Below are positions 60,501 to 64,000 of a DNA stretch of 64,000 bases, piece by piece. Below the pieces are notes generated by a model. The model was not told the DNA's origin. It did not search any database and saw only the letters and a program-made list of their open reading frames with translations. The translations under genes were made by a program, and so were the position numbers. The stretch lies in assembly GCA_025267735.1 (NCBI GenBank), contig CM046294.1:42941570-43005569 (forward strand), read 5' to 3'. Source of the stretch: Mactra quadrangularis (Eukaryota > Mollusca > Bivalvia > Venerida > Mactridae). Numbering within the stretch: the first letter of the stretch is position 1; every line of letters starts with the position of its first letter.

Positions 60501-60780
60501 ACAAGTTTTTTTCCCATATGATGCCACTGTGACCTTGACCTTTGACGCAGGGGCCCCAAAACCGATAGGGAACATCTTTGACACATGGGCTACTCTTACA
60601 TTAAATTTGGTGAACTTAGGTACATTGGTGGTTCAGATATTGTCCGGACAAGTTTTACCTATTTTAAGTCCCAGTGACCTTGACCTTTAACCCTGGGGTC
60701 TCAAAATCAATAGGGAACCTCCTCCACCCAAGGGCTATCAACACATAAAATTTGAGGAACCTAGGTTCATCCTTTCTTGA
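57550..60780. repeat. About 146-bp tandem array with DR1-like motifs and a 640-bp higher-order repeat
   Basis: Type A monomers (about 146 bp) contain TGTGACCTTGACCTTTGACC, then GGGGCCCC, then CCTTGACACATGGGCTAC. Type B monomers (near 58,230, 58,585, 59,225 and 59,865) replace the first part with ATTGTTTGCCATTTTGACTT and are about 210 bp. From 58,585 the order B-A-A-A repeats with a 640-bp period. Seven copies keep an intact TGACCTTTGACC (58,812; 59,102; 59,455; 59,600; 59,745; 60,098; 60,389). Confidence 0.92.
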
Positions 60781-60802
60781 GTTATCATCCGGACAAGCAA
60801 TT

Positions 60803-60857
60803 GTCCACGGACGGACAGACGGACAGACGGACAGACGGACAGACGGACAGACGGACA
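60803..60857. repeat. ACGGACAG microsatellite
   Basis: About six 8-bp copies at the right end of the 3.4-kb element. Confidence 0.95.
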
Positions 60858-61529
60858 ACAGCATAACATAATACGACCGTTTTTTCAAAACGGGCGTATA
60901 AAAAGGGGAAATAAAATACGATATAACGACCTTTAACATGCTAAGGATATTTCCAGAATTTCCAATGACGTACATGGATCAGTCTGTATTAATATAGCTG
61001 CATGATGTATGAAAGGTTGTTAATGGCCTATATAATAGTATAGTATTTACAATACCTAGTAGCTTATGTCATGCCAAAGTGTGATGATTATCATACGTAA
61101 TCGATTTGTCAAGAATGTACCAGACTCTACTTCCACAAATAACAAATTGCTTAGACAATATGCTAACTGAATAGAAAGTGTCTCAATATATTTATACAAT
61201 TGACCATATAAGGCACGCCATATGCAGACATAATAATTATCACGGAATAACCAACATCATGGTCAAATATTTCCATACGTAAGACTTTTTGTCACGAAAG
61301 ATTTCATCATTCTGTTACAAAAGACGATGAAAACAACTAACAAAATAGCACAAGTAACACTTGGACCAACTGTATCATAAGTCGTAACGAATCGCAACTC
61401 ACTTGAACGTACGCAGTCGTATAAACGGCTACACTCGAATATAAGCGATTTAGAAAATTTCCTCTTGGGCTTAAATCAAACCATTCGTTTTTGTTTGCGT
61501 AATTCTACAAAGAAAAAACAATGTCTGAA

Positions 61530-63110
61530 CAATATTTCCATGTATGGTGCGTTTATCGCAGCAGTTGAAATTTCCTGCACTAAAAAGGAATGGTAAAAAA
61601 ACATTAGAAAGAAATAAAAACCTGTGGAGTTAAAATGAAACCGAACATGAAACATGAAATTGACTTGTGATGAAATTCAATCATGTGGTTACAGATTGTA
61701 ACATTGTAATGCTTTCTCAAAATAAAACCAATTTTAGTAATTTTCGTTTTTACGGTCAACTGAGAAACTTTTCCTTATAAAATGTAATTGGTACCAACAC
61801 GCGAATGTGGGCGTTTATATGACAAGCCAAAAAGTGTAAACTTTCGTATAAAAAAACTGAATAACTAAAACAAAATATTAATGTATATGCTGAGTTGCCT
61901 GCTTGTTGTTTGGCTAAACGGCACGCAAACACCGAAAGGTATATCGTGCCATAAACAATTGATGGCGGCAATATAAGAAAACCTACACAGACTGATGTGA
62001 AGTTCCATATTTTGTCATAAATGACAAAGATGTTTAGGTATTACATGCGATTGGAGATGTTTGAAACGAGAATTACAGAAATGTGTGTCTTCGATAATGT
62101 CTACTTCAAAGTCTGTATTTACTGAGAATGAGACACAATCACACGCATAAATTGTCTGCTCCCCGGCTAGTTCAGTTGGTAGCATGCAAATATACTGATC
62201 GAGGGGTCGTGGGTTCGATTTACGGGCGGGGCATACTTTCGTGGAACTTGGTCATGAAATTATTTTCTACGTCATTTTCCCTCCTACCAATGATTTTTAA
62301 TTATGTAGGACAGTTGTGAGTGACTGACGAAAGTATGCGCTTAGTAGTTGGTTAACAGCTAAATCCAGAGATTTAGCCTTTCCAGGAGGAGTGAGTAGGT
62401 TGACGACCGACCGCCGTTATATGACCTATACAATGTGTTGCTACGGCGTAGAAAACAACAAACAACGGAACAACAAAGACAAATCAATGTATTAAAAATA
62501 TTTCCTTGTATGGTGCGTTTATCACAGCAGTTGAAATTTCCTGAAATTAAAGGAAATGATAAAACCTGTGCGGTTTAATGCAACCAAACTTGAAAAATGA
62601 AATTAACTTGTGATGAAATTCAATCATGTGGTCACAGTTAGAGACATTTTAATGCTTTCTCAAATAAAACAAATGTTAGTAATTTTCGTATTTAAGCTCA
62701 ACTGAGAAACGCTTCCTAATAAAATGTAATTGCTACCAACACGCGAATGTGGGCGTTTATATGACAAGCCAAAAAGTGTAAACTTTCATATAAAAATTGA
62801 ATAACTAAAACAAAATATTAATGTATATGCTGAGTTGTCTGCGAGTTGCTTAGCTGAACGGCACGCAAACACCGAATGGTAAATCGTGCTATAAGCAATT
62901 GACGACGGCAATAAATAAAACCTACACAGACTGGTGTGAAGTGTCGTATTTTGTCATAAATGACAAAGATGTTTAGGTATCGCATGCGATTGGAGATGTT
63001 TGAAACGAGAATTACAGAAATGTGTGACTTTGATAATGTCTACTTCAATGTCTCACAGACTGTATTAACTGAGACAATGACACAATCACATGCATAAATT
63101 GTCTAAAAAC
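61530..63110 (+). repeat. Internal tandem duplication around a SINE, unit 4
   Basis: Copies 61,530-62,158 and 62,495-63,110 separated by SINE-C 62,161-62,466. Almost identical to unit 2 throughout. Confidence 0.88.
62161..62466 (+). mobile_element. SINE family C, full length, unit 4
   Basis: Head CCCCGGCTAGTTCAGTTGG with the altered B-box shared with 30,304. Same site as in unit 2. Confidence 0.9.
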
Positions 63111-63210
63111 ACACATAATTTACATTATACCAGACACGAATTGCTTCAGTCATTGCGAGTAATGTTCATCCTAATTTTAAGCATATTTCTCTGAATACAG
63201 TACTATGCAC

Positions 63211-63416
63211 TACGCCGTGGCTTGGTGGTTAGCATGTCTGACTTCGAATCCGGAGATCGCGGGTTTGAGCAAGGTCGCGGTAGGTCATACCCTATAAATG
63301 AGTTGTCGGCCACGTAATAGGGTAAGTTAGTACTGGTGATAGAAAAGTGTCCAGGAAACCTATAGAAAGAAGAGCTGGCCGTCGTGTATATAACCTAAAT
63401 ATGTGTTGAATACGAC
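63211..63416 (+). mobile_element. SINE family A in direct repeats, unit 4
   Basis: Same truncated head (CCGTGGCTTGGTGG) as unit 2, confirming that this stretch was copied from unit 2 or its ancestor. Confidence 0.88.
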
Positions 63417-63899
63417 ATAATTTACTTTATACCAGACACGAATTGCTTCAGTCATTGCGAGTTATGTTTATCCTAATCTTTTACAACATTAAGCATTTTT
63501 CTCTGAATACAGTATTATGCATCTAAAGAATATGTAAACAATCAGGAAATGATAATACAATTTCTGAAACTGTAGACAATGCCATCCATTTTTCTATTCA
63601 CGTACTAAATGATTTCTTAGAAATTTGTTTCCTTGTTTCTATACCATGTTGATTATTGTAATAATATCAGTTCCTGGCGTACCCAGACATACTGGATTAG
63701 AATTAATACTTGAAAACGTCTGGAAAAAAACATAGTGTTAACAAGTATGGATACTATCCATAATGGCGGTAACCAACAAGTCAATAATACATATTTTCTT
63801 GTTGTGACATTTTCTCCTATTTTAATTCCTAGTTTTAGCACAGACAACTACTTATAATCATGATGTCATTGGGTTTTTTTTTCATCTTCATTATAGTGT

Positions 63900-64000
63900 T
63901 GTTACATGTTTGTTTGTTTGTTGGGTTTAACGCCGTAGCAACACATTGTATAGGTCATATAATGGCGGTCAGTCAACCTACTCACTCCTCGTGGAAAGGC
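63900..64000 (-). mobile_element. SINE family C 3' end, cut by window edge, unit 4
   Basis: GTTTGTTTGTTGGGTTTAACG begins the minus arm of the head-to-head pair of this unit; the rest is outside. Confidence 0.85.

Larger units (their letters stand above)
57484..60900. mobile_element. 3.4-kb tandem-repeat element, 'pearl'/HINE-like, unit 4 only
   Basis: Inserted in AGGTATA/AAAAGGGG, contiguous in unit 1 near 19,030. The left part ACAAGAGCTCCGCTGGGCGG and ATTATACGCCCGT is mirrored at the right by ACGGGCGTATA. The interior is a tandem array (57,550-60,780) of about 146-bp monomers, then an ACGGACAG microsatellite (60,803-60,857). Subterminal inversion, a core repeat array and a short microsatellite are the pattern described for bivalve pearl elements. 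The frames on the minus strand (repeated VLGPLGQRSRSQG) are by-products. No transposase or helicase is present. Confidence 0.75.
38665..64000 (+). repeat. Super-repeat 2 (units 3 and 4, incomplete)
   Basis: Leader 38,690-39,320 matches the leader of unit 1; unit 3 and unit 4 follow in the same order as units 1 and 2. The window ends inside the head-to-head SINE of unit 4. Confidence 0.8.
50930..64000 (+). repeat. Tandem unit 4 (continues past window)
   Basis: Matches unit 2 in several markers (SINE-B fragment, GCCC element, MITE at 55,075, internal duplication) but resembles unit 3 in others (53.7 kb flanks, 55.8-56.3 kb). It contains the 3.4-kb pearl-like insertion. Confidence 0.85.

Noticed and set aside
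57540..60975. Many 60-147 codon frames on the minus strand with repeated VLGPLGQRSRSQG-type peptides
   Set aside because: They follow from reading a 146-bp tandem repeat in successive frames. Starts and stops shift from copy to copy and no domain is present.

Overview
The window looks like non-coding, repeat-dominated nuclear DNA of a marine invertebrate, most likely a bivalve mollusc. It is AT-rich and has no long uninterrupted genes. It carries many tRNA-derived SINEs, several of which end in a (CAAA)n tail. It also holds TA- and TNA-flanked MITEs, a foldback element, a truncated LINE and a tandem-repeat element resembling the bivalve 'pearl'/non-autonomous Helitron type. The taxon is an inference from repeat style and was not verified by any search.

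Layout: (1) 1 to about 10,970 is single-copy-looking flank with scattered SINEs and palindromes. It holds the only candidate protein gene I would defend, a 52-residue single-pass membrane micropeptide ORF at 8153-8311. An ETS-like promoter motif lies just upstream and an AATAAA downstream. (2) About 10,975-35,053 is a first super-repeat made of unit 1 (about 12,290-22,370) and unit 2 (about 22,370-35,053). (3) About 35,054-38,664 is a non-duplicated spacer. (4) About 38,665 to the window end is a second super-repeat made of unit 3 (about 39,345-50,930) and unit 4 (about 50,930 to beyond 64,000). All four units are in the same orientation and alignable over most of their length.

The units differ mainly by mobile-element insertions, which act as dated markers because each filled site can be compared with an empty site in a sister unit. 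A SINE with a 14-bp target duplication is shared by units 1 and 3 and missing from 2 and 4. Two other insertions are shared by 2 and 4 and missing from 1 and 3. So a 1+2 dimer appears to have been duplicated as a block to give 3+4. Later exchange is visible: about 2.3 kb of unit 4 (61.5-63.8 kb) is almost identical to unit 2 although its flanks resemble unit 3, and about 0.5 kb of units 3 and 4 is almost identical. Both suggest gene conversion or unequal exchange.

I see no functional system in the bacterial sense (no operons, CRISPR arrays or rRNA) and no functional tRNA gene; the tRNA-like stretches are SINE heads. The most interesting signals are the micropeptide ORF, a roughly 265-bp block unusually conserved in all four units, and an array of nuclear-receptor-like DR1 motifs inside a 3.4-kb mobile element. 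Also notable are a near-perfect 36-bp inverted repeat enclosing a tRNA-like head formed by head-to-head SINEs, and several large palindromes.
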